The notes beneath the pieces are model-generated. The model saw only the letters and a program-made list of their open reading frames with translations. It was not told where the DNA came from and searched no databases. Shown here one piece after another: positions 48,086 through 60,185 of a stretch of 64,000 nt of DNA (the stretch's first letter is position 1; each line of letters begins with the position of its first letter). The translations under genes were made by a program, and so were the position numbers. Source of the DNA: Zarea fungicola (Eukaryota > Ascomycota > Sordariomycetes > Hypocreales > Cordycipitaceae); contig FWCC01000125.1 in NCBI GenBank assembly GCA_900169235.1, positions 1 through 64,000 on the forward strand. Direction: 5' to 3'.

Positions 48086-49118
48086 TCAAACGGACTGGTA
48101 CAGGAGCAGTGGCTCGCCGACGTTTTCGATTTCGGGGATCGTGCATTTGAGATCAAAGGCTTTCGACAGAACAATTTTGAAAATCTGGGCATGCACGGTT
48201 AATCATAACTTCCCGGTCAACGATACAATAGCAAAATACCTTTTGCACGTTGATGCTATGGCTAGTACTAGAGAAGATTAGAGCCGCTCGCATAGCTTTG
48301 GCAAACCGTCTCGCCTATTTCTCATGGGTCAGCGAAGGGAGGATATTAAGATGCGGGTGCGAGTAGCATAAATATTTGTCGCGTCGTACCTGGTTGGATA
48401 TTTCTTCTTGATCTTGAATCGGAAAGTTAACGAAGTGGTCGTACTTTGTACCGACAAGAATCGGAATCGCAGTTTTGTTGAAGCCACGCCCTTGTCTGTA
48501 CCACTCCTTGATGCTGTTGAGGGTGCTCTTGCGCGTGAGGTCAAACATGAATAGAATGGCGACGGCATCGTTACACACCAGCGGCAGCATGTTGACAAAC
48601 TCGCGCTGGCCGCCGAGATCCCAGATAGAAAAGGTAATCTCCGTGTTGCGGATGGAGATTGTCTTTTCCATAAAGTTGACGCCGAGCGTCTGGATGTAGT
48701 CCTCATCCCAGCTTCCCTCAACATATTTGACCATCAGGGATGTCTTGCCAATCTGAGCATCGCCAACCATGCCGACCTTGATCACGACATGGTTACGGCC
48801 GTTGGAAGGTTCATTGGAGCCCTGGCGGTTGTAGTCACTGTGCGCCTGGTGTGAGGGGTTGGACATTTCGCTGCCCGGTCGGGATGCTGTTGCCGACGAG
48901 ACGCCACCTGGCACCGGGGGTGTGTATCGCATGGCTGCGGGGTCGTCTTCATGATGTGATGGGTGGTGCTGTTCCGGCGATTGCGGCTCGTGTTCGTGGC
49001 TACCGTTGTTGCTGTGACGGTGTGACGATGAGGCGACTTGTGGCGAGCTATCCATTGCCCCAAGTGTGTCGTCGTGGCCATCTTGTGGCGTAGGCATAGG
49101 TATGTCTCCGTTTTCCAT
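48086..49118 (-). CDS. spg1: Septum-promoting small GTPase Spg1/Tem1
   Basis: Ras-superfamily GTPase at the top of the septation initiation / mitotic exit network, acting at spindle pole bodies. Exons on the minus strand: 49118-48390, 48314-48240, 48184-48086; 300 aa. The GTPase core starts near residue 110: G1 [10 protein letters not shown]2 region with [10 protein letters not shown]3 WDLGGQ (the Spg1/Tem1 form in place of DTAGQ), G4 GTKYD (in place of NKxD) and G5 near [11 protein letters not shown]. The end, [14 protein letters not shown], is typical for Spg1, and no prenylation CaaX is present, as in the family. A 100-residue N-terminal extension rich in His, Ser and Pro precedes the core; filamentous-fungus Spg1 proteins often have such an extension, yeast ones do not. 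Confidence 0.95.
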
Positions 49119-50944
49119 GATGAAAGTGTGTGGAGGTGCTGATGATGGAATGTCTGTCGGGACGCACGAGGAGGGGGGGGGTAGTCGTAGTCTCGAACTC
49201 TATCGGGAGCCGCGCGGGCTGGAGCAGATCAACGTCAAATCTGCGGCGAGATCCAGACGGGGGACAGTGATGAAAACTTGCAGCTACGGTGATGTGGTAA
49301 AATGTAAAAGATTAAGCTGCAAAGTAATGGATATTCCCTGCCTTTTGGCTGCTGATGATGCAAGTCCGATGAGATTGGGAGGTGCTGGCGCGCCGCTTGG
49401 AATAGGACCGGAATTTTAGAGGGGCCGGACCCCGGACAGCTGGGCAGCAGCGCGTAATACCAACGAGGGCGGCAGACTCGCTTGACGAAACATTCTTCTT
49501 TGCAAACAATGTTTTTGGTGTTTCTTGGAAATTTGGACACTGCAGATGCACTTGTTTGCTTTGAATGGTCAGGTTGTTTGGGAGAGTATCGCTGGAGCTG
49601 GATTTTTCCGCCGTCGAAGCGATCCATTACTTGCGCATGTTGCAGAAATCAGTGCACCATACAAGATCTTCTTGGGTTTTATCAATGCAATCACAGTAGT
49701 TTCTTTTTCTTTGCATTTAGACGTGGTGTTGTCTTTTGAGGTAAGGCTCATTTTGAGAGGGAAAGCCATCCACTCAATGTATCGGCATTCTGTGAGCCAG
49801 ACAGAAGATGAAAGAGAAGCACGTATTTATTGTAGCTTAAAAATACGGTAGGAAAATCCCACTGATTTGTTTAGGCTTTTTAAAATGTTACTTTGATAGT
49901 GGTCACACGTTGATAGTCGGTGTTGCGCGGTGGCTGTACCGGTTAAACCTGTTTTGTAGATTGAGGTGGAGGCTCGATTTGCGAGATCCAAAGTTTCATG
50001 TTTAGCATGTGCCGTATCATACGTCCGTCTTACCGTTTCTTATGATCAGCCGATATGAGCCATCATGAGAAATATGCGTTTAGCTGTTTCGGATCTTTCT
50101 TGTGGCTTGTACGTAAAGGCTCCTCAGCAATTACTGATTGAAATTAGCAAAGCCACTATAAATAGCTAAATAGAGTAGCAGGCGGATTCCGACGTCGCTG
50201 GCCTGCCCAGATAGGAACGTCATATTCCGCAGATAGATACTGGTAGCTTTCAGGACAAGACACCACTCATTGAGATAATGCCGAGTCTCACCAATACAAT
50301 GCCAGTAAACAACTCAATTGTACAGCCCTAAATATCGTTACTTAAAGTATAAAAAAAACTATGACGACTCTTAAATTTGACATTATTAGCGATAACATGC
50401 CATTTGACTTATTTGGCTGTTGACTTTTTACACAATCAAGTATTGTAAAACTATGTGTAAAAAGAACCACAATCAACAGCTATGCTTCGCGGGGCTATTA
50501 TGTTTTCAAATGCCTGATTGGCTGTGGGACCGCGATCCCCCATATTTTAATGGCTACTGGCAAGCTCCCCACTGTCTGCCAGCTGTCGGCGCTCCGTATC
50601 TCGCCCTGTTGCTCAGACTTTGGAGCGCTGGCTACCGGCCCCGGAGGGTACCGGGACAGGCGTTGCTCACTGTATCTCCAGCGCCCGTGGTGCCGACATG
50701 CAGCAATAGACAGTCCTGTCTCCATCTGGTCTTAGCTTCTGCCCGCTCCCAGCTAGACACCATTTTGGGTTGCCCCAAGCCCGCAACAGGCCATTTCCTG
50801 TTTGTAACTTTTTCCTCCTGTCCCAAACTTTTCCTTCACACCAGATCGCCACCGTCCTCTACCAAACCGCATCTCTATCAGCTCAACTTCACTGGCTAGA
50901 AGTCACTGCTTCTTTGTTTCGATCCATCAATTTAGACATACACA
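49119..50944. other. Divergent intergenic region, 1.8 kb
   Basis: Promoters of spg1 (minus) and gcv3 (plus). A 159-codon frame at 50420-50899 lacks domains and runs through the presumed gcv3 leader, so I do not call it a gene. Nothing else seen. Confidence 0.5.
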
Positions 50945-51567
50945 ATGGCCTCTGTTGCTGCTGCTCTTCGCCTTGCCCGCCCCGCGGCTATGCGCATCGC
51001 CGCTCGCTCGACTCCCATGGCTGTCCGCGCTCCTGTCCGCAGCTTCACCACCTCTCGTCTAAGTATGTCGCATCGCTGAAAATCAATCGATCCGAAGTCT
51101 TCTCATGATTCTGTATCCATTCCTAAGCGTGTCGCTAACTTGTTTGCCCTCTTCTCCCTCTTTCCACAGGCCTCGCCAAGAAGTACACCAAGGACCACGA
51201 GTGGATTGACCTGTCTGCCGACCGCAAGTCTGGCGTCATTGGCATCTCCGAGTACGCCGCCGAGCAGCTTGGTGATGTCGTCTACGTTGAGCTCCCTGAG
51301 AGCACCGACGACTTTGTCGACCAGGGTGACGCCATTGGTGCCGTCGAGTCGGTCAAGAGCGCCAGCGACATCAACGCCCCGGTCCGCTGCAAAGTCCTCT
51401 CTGGCAACGCCCTGCTTGAGGAGAAGCCCGCCACCATCAACAAGGTCCCTGAGGACGACAGCAACGGCGGCGGCTGGATCGTCAAGGTCGAGATTGACGA
51501 GGAGGGTGCCAAGCAGGTCGACGAGCTCATGGACGCCGAGGCCTACCAGGCCTTCATCGCCGAGTAA
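50945..51567 (+). CDS. gcv3: Glycine cleavage system H protein, mitochondrial
   Basis: Lipoyl carrier that shuttles the aminomethyl group between the P, T and L proteins of the mitochondrial glycine decarboxylase complex. Exons 50945-51062 and 51170-51567 (107-bp intron); 171 aa. The N-terminal 40 residues are rich in Arg, Ala and Ser with no acids (ALRLARPAAMRIAARS), a clear presequence; the intron separates it from the mature part. The core has KDHEWIDL, IGISEYAAEQLGDVVYVELP and the lipoylation loop GAVESVKSASD with the target Lys. The C-terminal GGWIVKVEI and the helix following it complete the family length. Confidence 0.97.
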
Positions 51568-52101
51568 GACGGGGAGTTGACTCTGAAGAATAAAAGTCTT
51601 CCTCTCTCTCTCTTTTGTTTGCAAACTTATATACCGGTTCAAGAGTCGGGAGGGAATAAAATGGGCCGAGGTCGGACTGTATGGCAAACACAAAATGTTA
51701 TACGGCAGGTATTTTTGCCTGGCTGTCGCTCAAAGTACACATCACGAGGAGCGGCGTGTCCCCAGCCTTGCTTGTTTTCATCACATTTGATTTTCTGCTT
51801 AACACGGAATTGATTTATAAAACATGTTGGGGCAGTTCAACCTGGCAGGTCACTCTACGAAGAGAATAAAAGTGGTGTACCATAACGTGATATCAGTTTT
51901 CATTTTTTACCAGTTTTGTTTACTATATATATACATATATCCTCGCGGGAGAGGACTATGACGAGCAGCAATTGCCGGGTCATCAACGGCGTTTTTCCTT
52001 TTTCCTCCATCTCGATTTCATTATGTGTCCTACTTTTGGAGACAAGCCATGATATGCAAATTCGTGCCATTTTTAAGAACATGACCAAAAACAAACTGTC
52101 A
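51568..52101. other. Convergent 3' flanks of gcv3 and hem3
   Basis: No gene seen between the two stop codons. It contains a TA-rich stretch near 51920-51945. Confidence 0.55.
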
Positions 52102-53142
52102 TTATTTGGCAGCTTGTGCAGCCTGGGCAGCGGCCTGTTTTGCCTGTGCCTCCTTGTTGGCGTTGATTGTGTTGAGAATCTCGTCTGCGCCACCGGCAAC
52201 AAGCTTCTGGGCAATCCGTTTGCCAAACTCCTCTGCCTGCGTCTCTGTTGTGATATCCTCAGACTCGTCCGCGTCGACGGCCTTGTCGCCACCAACGGAG
52301 ACCACGGTCGCCTGCAGGCGCAGCTGGCCGCTGGCTAGCCACTTGGTCTCGACGCCAATGGGCACGCTGCAGCCGCCCTCGAGTGAGCGCATGAGACTGC
52401 GCTCCGCCAGGCACGCCAGCGTGGTCTTGATATCCTTGAGCTTCTCCAGCGCCGCAAGCACCCGCTCGTCGCCGGCGCGGCACTCGATGCCCAGCGCCCC
52501 CTGGCCCACGGCATGCAGGATACCCGCGTTGCCGGACTCGAGATACTGCGTGATCCGGTCGCCAAAGTCCATGCGCTGCAGGCCGGCCGCGGCCAGGATG
52601 ATGCCCGTCAGCTCCTCGTCGTCGTCGAGCTTCTGCAGGCGCGTGTTGATGTTGCCGCGGTGGTCCTTGAACTGGAGGTGCGGGTACCGCCGCGCGAGCT
52701 GCGCGATGCGGCGGATGCTGCTCGTGCCAATGACGCTCCCCGCGGGCAGGTCGGCCAGCGACTTCCACCCGTGCTTCTCCACCAGCGCCTTCTTGAGGAC
52801 GAGCGTGTCGCGCGGGTCCTCGCGCTTGGTCACGCACCCCAATACCAGGCCCTCGGGCAGCTCCGTGGGCATGTCCTTGAGCGAGTGCACCACGATGTCG
52901 ACCGTGTGCGCTGTGAGCTTGTCCTCGAGCTGCGTCGTCCACAGGCCCTTGCCACCAAAGTTGTACAGGGCCGTGTTCTGGTCGCGGTCGCCCGTCGTCG
53001 TCATGCTGTCGATGGGAAACTTGTGCGAGGGAAACGCCGCTTGGAGGGCATCGACGACGATGTAGGCCTGGGCCATGGCCAAGGGCGACTTGCGCGTGCC
53101 GACGCGAATGACATTGGCGTCCGTTGCTGATACCGCTGACAT
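52102..53142 (-). CDS. hem3: Porphobilinogen deaminase (hydroxymethylbilane synthase)
   Basis: Third enzyme of haem synthesis: condenses four porphobilinogen into hydroxymethylbilane in the cytosol. Intronless, 346 aa (yeast Hem3 is slightly shorter). Starts with IRVGTRKSPLAMAQA, followed by TTGDRD, FTKEL-region equivalent (GLWTTQLED), VHSLKDMPTELP, GTSSIRRIAQL (substrate-binding Arg pair) and the cofactor loop EGGCSVPIGV whose Cys carries the dipyrromethane. A low-complexity Ala/Gln tail (about 20 residues) ends the protein. Very high GC in third positions creates long antisense frames, which are not genes. Confidence 0.97.
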   Translation of the reverse strand: MSAVSATDANVIRVGTRKSPLAMAQAYIVVDALQAAFPSHKFPIDSMTTTGDRDQNTALYNFGGKGLWTTQLEDKLTAHTVDIVVHSLKDMPTELPEGLVLGCVTKREDPRDTLVLKKALVEKHGWKSLADLPAGSVIGTSSIRRIAQLARRYPHLQFKDHRGNINTRLQKLDDDEELTGIILAAAGLQRMDFGDRITQYLESGNAGILHAVGQGALGIECRAGDERVLAALEKLKDIKTTLACLAERSLMRSLEGGCSVPIGVETKWLASGQLRLQATVVSVGGDKAVDADESEDITTETQAEEFGKRIAQKLVAGGADEILNTINANKEAQAKQAAAQAAQAAK

Positions 53143-53893
53143 GGTTGGCGAGTGTGTGTTTGTGATGTGTTTGTGTGCAATTCGGAGGAAAAGGAAGTTT
53201 TGAAAGAAGCAATCAATCTCTTTTCACTGGGAATGCTGTGTTTGTCCGCGGGGCTGTTTGCCTGGTGTGTTTTTGGCGGGGTACGGAGCTCCGAGTGGAG
53301 GGGCAATTTTGGTCGGCCGAGGCTACCCTGAAGACAGATTCGGAAGATTAATTTTGTCAGATGTAATGCCTTTAAATTGCATGTTGGTAAGGCGTGTATG
53401 TTAACATTGTATAGTCCAGTTCTTGCGGTAATACACGTATGCTTTAAACAAATTATGTATCGAAATGCCGGTTGTTATCCAACAGACACGTCCGCTACGT
53501 CATTTGGATGCTCTCAACAGCGTGCAATAAGGTCCAGGAGCGATGAGGTATCGTTCTTCAGCCGAAATTAATGTACTGTTATGATGCTCATCGACACAAA
53601 GCTCGGACAAAATTGAGTCCGTTTGTTTTATTTGCGCTTTGCGCAACAATGGTTCAGCTACAATCGTCATTTACCACCGCCCGTAGTTATTGCATCACGG
53701 CAAATAAACACGGCGGTTGCGCATCCAGCAAATTATCAGCCGATTTGAAGCACAGTGAGAAAATTGAGATTGTATATCAAAATTTAGTATAAATACAGTA
53801 ATAAGTCCATTCAGAAACTTGATGCTTGGCGGAATCCAACACCCAGCGGCTGCCTTACAATACGGCACTTACACTGGACTGCACACCAGAATC
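53143..53893. other. Divergent intergenic region
   Basis: Promoters of hem3 (minus) and of the secreted-protein gene (plus). Short frames only. Confidence 0.5.
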
Positions 53894-54435
53894 ATGCAGA
53901 TCTGGAACATCATCCCCCTCGCCACCCTCGTCTTGGGCAAGCCTCAATCGCCTGGGACGCCTCAAAATGCATCTACACCTTCCCCTGCAGAAAATCCGCC
54001 TCCCGCTGGCGCTCCCCCAGTGCCGCCACCACCAGCGACACCTCCTCCAACGACAAGCCAGGCACCAGCGCCCAAGGGTCCAATTTGCGAGTGTGGCTAC
54101 ACATACTGCGCTTCAGTTTTGAAGGCAATGAGTATGCAAATTACCTAGTTTTATACGATTACCAAAAATTCTTTGTGGCTGATGTATCTCTCGCAGAGGT
54201 GCCATGGAACAATAAGCAGCTTGCCGAGGCGTACTGCAGCACTCCAAATGCGAGCTGCTCGAATGGAAAGCCTTCTACAGACGTCAACAATGCCGTCTAT
54301 ATCTGCCTATGCAATGAGGTGAACCAAAAGGTCGGCAACGACTTGGATCTTTTGTGCGGGTGCAACAAGTGCCTCAATGTCGGCCCGGACTTTAGAGGTC
54401 GCTGTGAGACTCCGTGCTCGGCTGGCAACAAATAG
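53894..54435 (+). CDS. Small secreted cysteine-rich protein (effector-like)
   Basis: Exons 53894-54131 and 54197-54435 (65-bp intron); 158 aa. The N-terminus MQIWNIIPLATLVLGKP is a short signal peptide. About 45 residues of Pro/Ser/Thr/Ala follow (a probable O-glycosylated spacer), then a compact domain with 12 Cys: a CECGYTYC knot, AYCSTPNASC, YICLCNEV, LLCGCNKC and GRCETPC. The even number and paired spacing suggest six disulfides. The protein is typical of secreted effectors or wall proteins of ascomycetes, yet no named family (CFEM has eight Cys in another order) fits with confidence. It lies among housekeeping genes, which is not the usual place for effectors. Confidence 0.75.
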
Positions 54436-55972
54436 TTATGGCTCTAGGCGCCGAAGAACCGAAGGCAACGAATAACCTACTTCTATTATTGTTGTTGTTG
54501 TTGCTTGTTCCAGTATATTTTAAATTTCTTCCCTTGACTGTTAGGGTAACCCGCTATTTGCAGCAAGGAACGAAGTTCATTCTTTGCTCTTACACGTACT
54601 ATTCTCTACACTCGTTTGGCCCGTATACAGGGCACATTTAATGATTTTGAGCTTAATAGTATTAATGTAGAATCATGAAAAATTGGTTACCCACCCCGAT
54701 GCTTTCATTTTCCATGCGAAAGAGTTTCTGGATTGTGGATGGTGGCGCGCGGCGTATTTGGCCGTAGTCTCGAACTTGAGAACGGATTCTTGGCTTGCCA
54801 ATTCTATTAATAACGGAATTTACCCCGCGCTGCGGCTCTACACTTGATAAGGAAGCTGCGGGGTTTGAATCCTTGCAGAACTCACGCAATCGTTGCATTC
54901 ATATGCATGTCTCTTAATTGCTGCAGTATAGCCCCGAGAGATGTCGTGCTGCACTTGACGAGTATCAAACGGCCACAAACTACGTTTTGCTCAAAATTGC
55001 CACGAATAACACTGTACAAAATAGCATGAAGCTATTGGTATAAAAGCATAAACAAAGAGCAAGGCTCCAGCCATCTGTCAGCTAATTCATCCGGAAGAGA
55101 CGGGCTAAGTGAGGTCCATGACTCCGCACGAGGCCCAAGGCCGTCCCACCCCCAGGTTTTAGCGCTGTAGCCTGCCCCCACCCCTGCGATGACAGGGCAC
55201 CAAAGACCACTAAAACCATTGCTGCTATGGGACCTATGACCAGGCGGCCGGGCGCTATAATCCGCTATAGCCCGCTGTATCGAAAACCCCGCACCACCCC
55301 TGTGGCTGGGAACTTTCTGCCTGTCTGGGATGGTTACAGCCTGGACGCCTCCTTCACAAAGCTTCATCAGATGCTACCTTGCAGTAGCTTTGTTTTGTTA
55401 GTGGCCAAGAAGAAAACAGTGCGTCATGAGGCCCATTCGTAGTGTAGTTTACGTGGCAGAAGTTCATGCGCGCTGAGGGGAAACTTGGGAGGGACCGTTC
55501 GTCTCGGCGTGTTTCTCCAAAGGGCCCCCCAAGCCACTAAAGAGGTACCTTGTTGTGTATGCGTAACCTCATACCTTCGGATGTACCAAGACAGCTCACG
55601 CGCCGTCAAAGCCCAAGATCGCCAAACACCACCTCGCTTCTCCCTCGTCTGGCAACTTTCCCCCTCCTGCACTCTCTTGTTTTGCTGCTTTTTGGTTTAC
55701 TTTGTGCTTTTTCTCACCGGTGCGTCGAAGTCGTCGTTTTCTTTGGTATTTGCTACTAAACGTTCTTCGTATCTCCGGATCTGGTACTCGGATATCCATT
55801 CTGGCGCTCCGGCATCGCACTACTGCTCCCAAGCCTTTGCTTGTGACTCGACATTGTTCATTCGGCGACACACGATTGCCTTTTGCATAACGGAGAATAG
55901 CCCCATTGCTACTGCATACTCTTGCTCCCTGCGAACCAGAAATCTTGCCTCAGATGAGTGTCGTTTAAAACA
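54436..55972. other. Intergenic, 1.5 kb
   Basis: The 3' part (about 55.5-55.97 kb) is pyrimidine-rich and is probably the promoter and leader of the transhydrogenase gene; the open frame at 55485-56234 crosses the first exon and intron of that gene and is a shadow. No other gene seen. Confidence 0.5.
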
Positions 55973-58900
55973 ATGGCGTCCCAATTCCTGCGCCCATTGG
56001 CATCCGAGCTCTCATCCTCGTCTGCGACTGTTGTTGCGACTCCAGCTCGCCTTGCACGCATCGGCCTTCGAGGTATGTACAATGTGGACAATTGGTGTTT
56101 CCCCAACCCTATGCTGTACAGCAGTGTACAATGCAAAAAGACGGAATTTTTTGTTTGAAAAAAAAAAAACAACAACAACAGCTGCACAACAGGGGACGTT
56201 GCTAATTTCCTATGCCACTGTGTACAGATGCTAGACAGCTTCTGAGCTGCCGCCGCCAGTGGCACAGCACACTCAAGGCTTCCTCTGGTCAGCGCGCTTC
56301 TGTAATCGCTGCTGCGAAATCGCTTGCTCTTGTCCGCCATGCCTCGGTTGTCTCCTCAGTCGCACCTCCACCGGCAGCACCCAAGCAGTACTCGACCGTT
56401 GTGCTTCCCCAGACCACGCCCTATGCGCAGCTGAGCGTTGGTGTACCCAAGGAGACGTACCCTGGCGAGCGCCGCGTGGCCGTCACACCCACCAATGTCG
56501 CCCTCCTTCTTAAAAAGGGCTATTCCAAGGTCCTCGTCGAACGCGGTGCTGGTGCCGCCGCTGACTTCCTCGATGCGGCCTACGAAAAGGCCGGCGCCAC
56601 GCTCGTGGACAATGCCGCCGCCATCTGGTCCCAGTCCAACATTGTGCTCAAGGTCCGCGGCCCTTCCATGGAAGAAGTCGACTCGATCCAGGCCAACCAG
56701 ACCATCATCTCGCTCCTGCAGCCTGCGCAGAACAAAGAGCTAGTCGAAAAGATTGCCAGCCGCAATGCGACTTGCTTCGCCATGGACATGATTCCCCGTA
56801 TTTCGCGCGCCCAGGTCTTTGATGCTCTCAGCAGCATGGCCAACATTGCTGGTTACAAGGCTGTTCTGGAAGCCTCCAATGTCTTTGGCCGTTTTCTTAC
56901 TGGCCAGGTTACCGCGGCTGGCAAGATTCCGCCTTGCAAGGTCCTCATTATTGGTGCTGGTGTCGCTGGTCTGAGCGCTATTGCTACTGCTCGCCGTATG
57001 GGTGCCATTGTGCGCGGCTTCGACACCAGGCCCGCAGCCAGAGAGCAAGTTCAGTCTCTTGGCGCTGAATTCATCGAAGTGGAAATCGAGGAAGACGGTT
57101 CTGGAGCTGGTGGTTATGCCAAGGAAATGAGCAAAGAGTTTATCGAGGCTGAAATGAAGCTCTTCAAGGAACAAGCCGCAGAGGTCGACATTATCATCAC
57201 CACGGCTCTCATCCCCGGCAAACCAGCCCCTAAGCTAATCAAGATGGACATGCTTGACGTTATGAAGCCCGGAAGCGTAATTGTTGATTTGGCCGCCGAG
57301 GCCGGTGGTAACTGTGAAGCGACCAAGAAGGGCGAGGTTGTGACTTACAACGATGTCAAGGTCATTGGTACGTGACACCGCAGGAGTTATGCTCTTTGAC
57401 ATGTAACTGACTTTTGCCATCTCTAGGCTATACCGATCTGCCCTCACGCCTGCCCACCCAATCGTCGACTCTGTACTCGAATAACATTGCCAAGTTCCTC
57501 CTCTCCATGAGCCCCCAGACAAACGAATTCGGCATTGATCTCACCGACGAAGTCGTTCGCGGCGCCATTGTCACGCAAAAGGGCGAGATTATTCCTCCTG
57601 CGCCACGGCCGGCTCCTCCTCCCGCCCCGGCCAAGACCGCTGCTGCTGAAGTCGTCCCGGAGCCCGTGGCCCTTACGCCCTGGCAGCAAAAGACGCGCGA
57701 AGTTCGCTTTGTTACTGGTGGCATGGCTTCGGTCCTTGCTCTTGGAAAATTTACCAGCCCGCTTTTCATGTCTAATGCGTTTACCTTTGCACTCGCCAGT
57801 TTGATCGGATATCGTGTCATTTGGGGTGTTGCCCCTGCGCTTCACTCGCCTCTGATGAGTGTCACAAATGCAATCTCCGGCATGGTTGGTGTTGGCGGTC
57901 TCTTCATTCTCGGTGGAGGGTATCTGCCCGGCACCATCCCCCAAGCTCTCGGCGCGGCTAGTGTTTTGCTTGCATTTGTCAATGTCGGCGGAGGTTTTGT
58001 AATTACCAAGCGTATGCTGGACATGTTTAAGCGTAAGCCAACAGCTGACGACACTACACTGATCTAGAGCTAATATGTAAATATACAGGACCGACGGATC
58101 CTCCCGAGTACCCATGGCTCTATGCTCTCCCCGCCGCTCTGTTCAGCGGTGGCTTCATCGCTGCTGCCTCGACTGGCGCCGCTGGGCTGGTTCAAGCGAG
58201 CTATCTCGCCTCATCTGTGCTCTGCATTGGCTCTCTTTCCAGCCTTGCTTCTCAAGCCACTGCCCGCATGGGTAACATGCTCGGTATGCTCGGTGTTTCC
58301 ACCGGCGTCCTCGCAAGCCTGCTTGCAGCCGGGTTCCCCCCGGATGTATTGGTTCAGTTTGGTGCTCTTGCAACTGCAGGAGTTCTGGCTGGTGAGTAAT
58401 TGATTTCAGTAAAAGCTTTGTGAGACAAGTAGTAACCGGTCCCTCTAGGTGCTATGATTGGCAAGCGCATCACCCCCACTGATCTCCCGCAAACTGTTGC
58501 TGCGCTGCACTCTGTCGTTGGTCTTGCTGCTGTTCTGACCAGTATTGGCAGTGTTATGGCCGGCATTTCTGATATTTCTACATTGCATATGGTAACTGGT
58601 TACCTAGGCGTTTTGATTGGTATGATATTGCATTATTTTTCGCATTGTGCTTAATTTGCTCGCAACTAACACAAAAGTATTAGGTGGTGTCACATTTACT
58701 GGCTCCATTGTTGCGTTCATGAAACTCGCTGGCCGAATGTCTTCGAAGCCAACGATTCTTCCGGGTCGTCATTTTATCAATGGTGGTCTTTTGGCCGCCA
58801 ATGCTGCCACCATGGGCGCTTTTCTGACCATGGCCCCCGGCGCGCCGTTGATTGCCGCTGGTGCGCTGACCGCCAACACGGTCATGAGCTTCGTCAAAGG

Positions 58901-59821
58901 CTACACGACCACTGCGGCCATTGGCGGCGCAGACATGCCCGTCGTCATTACTGTACTCAACGCCTACTCCGGATTTGCTCTCGTAGCCGAAGGTTTCATG
59001 CTTGATAACCCCCTCCTCACGTCGGTGGGGGCTCTTATAGGCGTATCTGGCTCCATTCTGTCCTACGTCATGTGTGTGGCCATGAACCGGTCTCTGACAA
59101 ATGTATTGTTTGGCGGCATATCGGCGCCAACAGAAGTCCAAGAGTACAAGCCGCAGGGCGAGGTGACGACGACGTCGACTGAAGACTTGGCCGATGCCAT
59201 GTTGAACTCGGAAACCGTCATTTTGGTGGTGGGCTACGGCATGGCCGTGGCCAAGGCGCAGTATGCCATTTCGGAAATTGTATCGTTGCTGCGCTCCAAG
59301 GGCATTACGGTCCGTTTTGCCATTCATCCCGTCGCCGGTCGCATGCCGGGCCAGTGCAACGTGCTGCTTGCTGAGGCTAGTGTGCCGTATGATATTGTCC
59401 TAGAAATGGACGAGATTAATGACGACTTTTCTGATACGGACCTGACTGTGGTTATTGGCGCCAACGATACTGTCAACCCCATTGCCATGGAGAAGGGTAG
59501 CGCCATTGAGGGCATGCCTGTGCTTCACGCCTGGAAGAGCAAGCAGGTTGTTGTGATGAAGCGTGGTATGGCCAGTGGCTATGGTAAGCAAACCAAAACA
59601 ATCATTTCGCTATTCTGTCAATATACGACTAACCAATTTTGCAGCTGATGTACCTAATCCCATGTTCTACATGCCCAACACCAAGATGCTGTTTGGCGAC
59701 GCCAAGGATTCTTGCGAAGGTATGATTTGCCATCAAAACGCTCCTAACAAACTCCTTCTGTTGTACCCAAGCTAACAATTTTGCAATAGCCATCAAGGCA
59801 GCCATCCAGGCAAAGGTGTAG
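55973..59821 (+). CDS. nnt: NAD(P) transhydrogenase, mitochondrial (fused alpha-beta)
   Basis: Proton-driven hydride transfer from NADH to NADP+ in the inner mitochondrial membrane, supplying matrix NADPH. Exons: 55973-56072, 56228-57367, 57427-58032, 58089-58391, 58449-58619, 58684-59583, 59645-59719, 59790-59821; 1108 aa (human NNT 1086). An Arg/Ser-rich presequence precedes the NAD-binding domain I ([38 protein letters not shown]). Domain II has about a dozen membrane helices, starting with a Pro/Ala-rich linker. Domain III binds NADP(H): [29 protein letters not shown] and [13 protein letters not shown]. The gene covers the fusion order (alpha then beta) found in animals and many fungi; budding yeast lacks it. 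The tail exons are very short (75 and 32 nt). Confidence 0.96.
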
Positions 59822-60185
59822 TTGGGGGGTTTTCTTTTGATATAGAAGTGCGACATCTTCCATGTTTTCCGTTTCCCTACAAGCTAGAAGCGTTTTTGGT
59901 CATAGCTAGAATCTTGGGTAAACTTTTTGTAGATGTGTGTTTTTTTTTGCGTCGGAACCATTCACTTGTCCGAAATATTTTCTTTACTTGGTCCTGTCTT
60001 TTCTTGTATCTGACTGACATTTCTTCGCTCGTTATAGCATTGCCGTAATCTCTGAGCTTGCTTGTTTGTGCGTGGGTATTTGTGAATTTTGTTACTTAAA
60101 ACAACGTAGATTGGTGCAAGTCTGCTCTACTCTCCGTAATTATGTACATATTCCCTACAAAACAAATGTTCCACGTTATCAAAAC
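59822..60185. other. Convergent 3' flanks of nnt and the NDUFA12 gene
   Basis: Nothing beyond 3' flanks seen; T-rich run near 59940-59950. Confidence 0.55.

Noticed and set aside
50420..50899. 159-codon plus frame before gcv3
   Set aside because: No recognisable protein pattern; more likely promoter and leader of gcv3.
51103..51693. 196-codon minus frame opposite gcv3
   Set aside because: Antisense shadow of the glycine cleavage H protein; low-complexity Leu/Val/Asp composition.
52106..53130. Long plus-strand frames (319 and 205 codons) opposite hem3
   Set aside because: They mirror the high-GC third positions of hem3; the compositions are Ser/Arg- or Val/Arg-rich without domains, and hem3 itself is certain.
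55485..56234. 249-codon plus frame across the nnt start
   Set aside because: It covers the leader, first exon and first intron of nnt in another frame; the nnt model with its splice sites explains the region.
57444..59327. Minus frames of 215-223 codons opposite nnt
   Set aside because: Shadows of the transhydrogenase gene; very rich in Arg, Gly and His with no family pattern.
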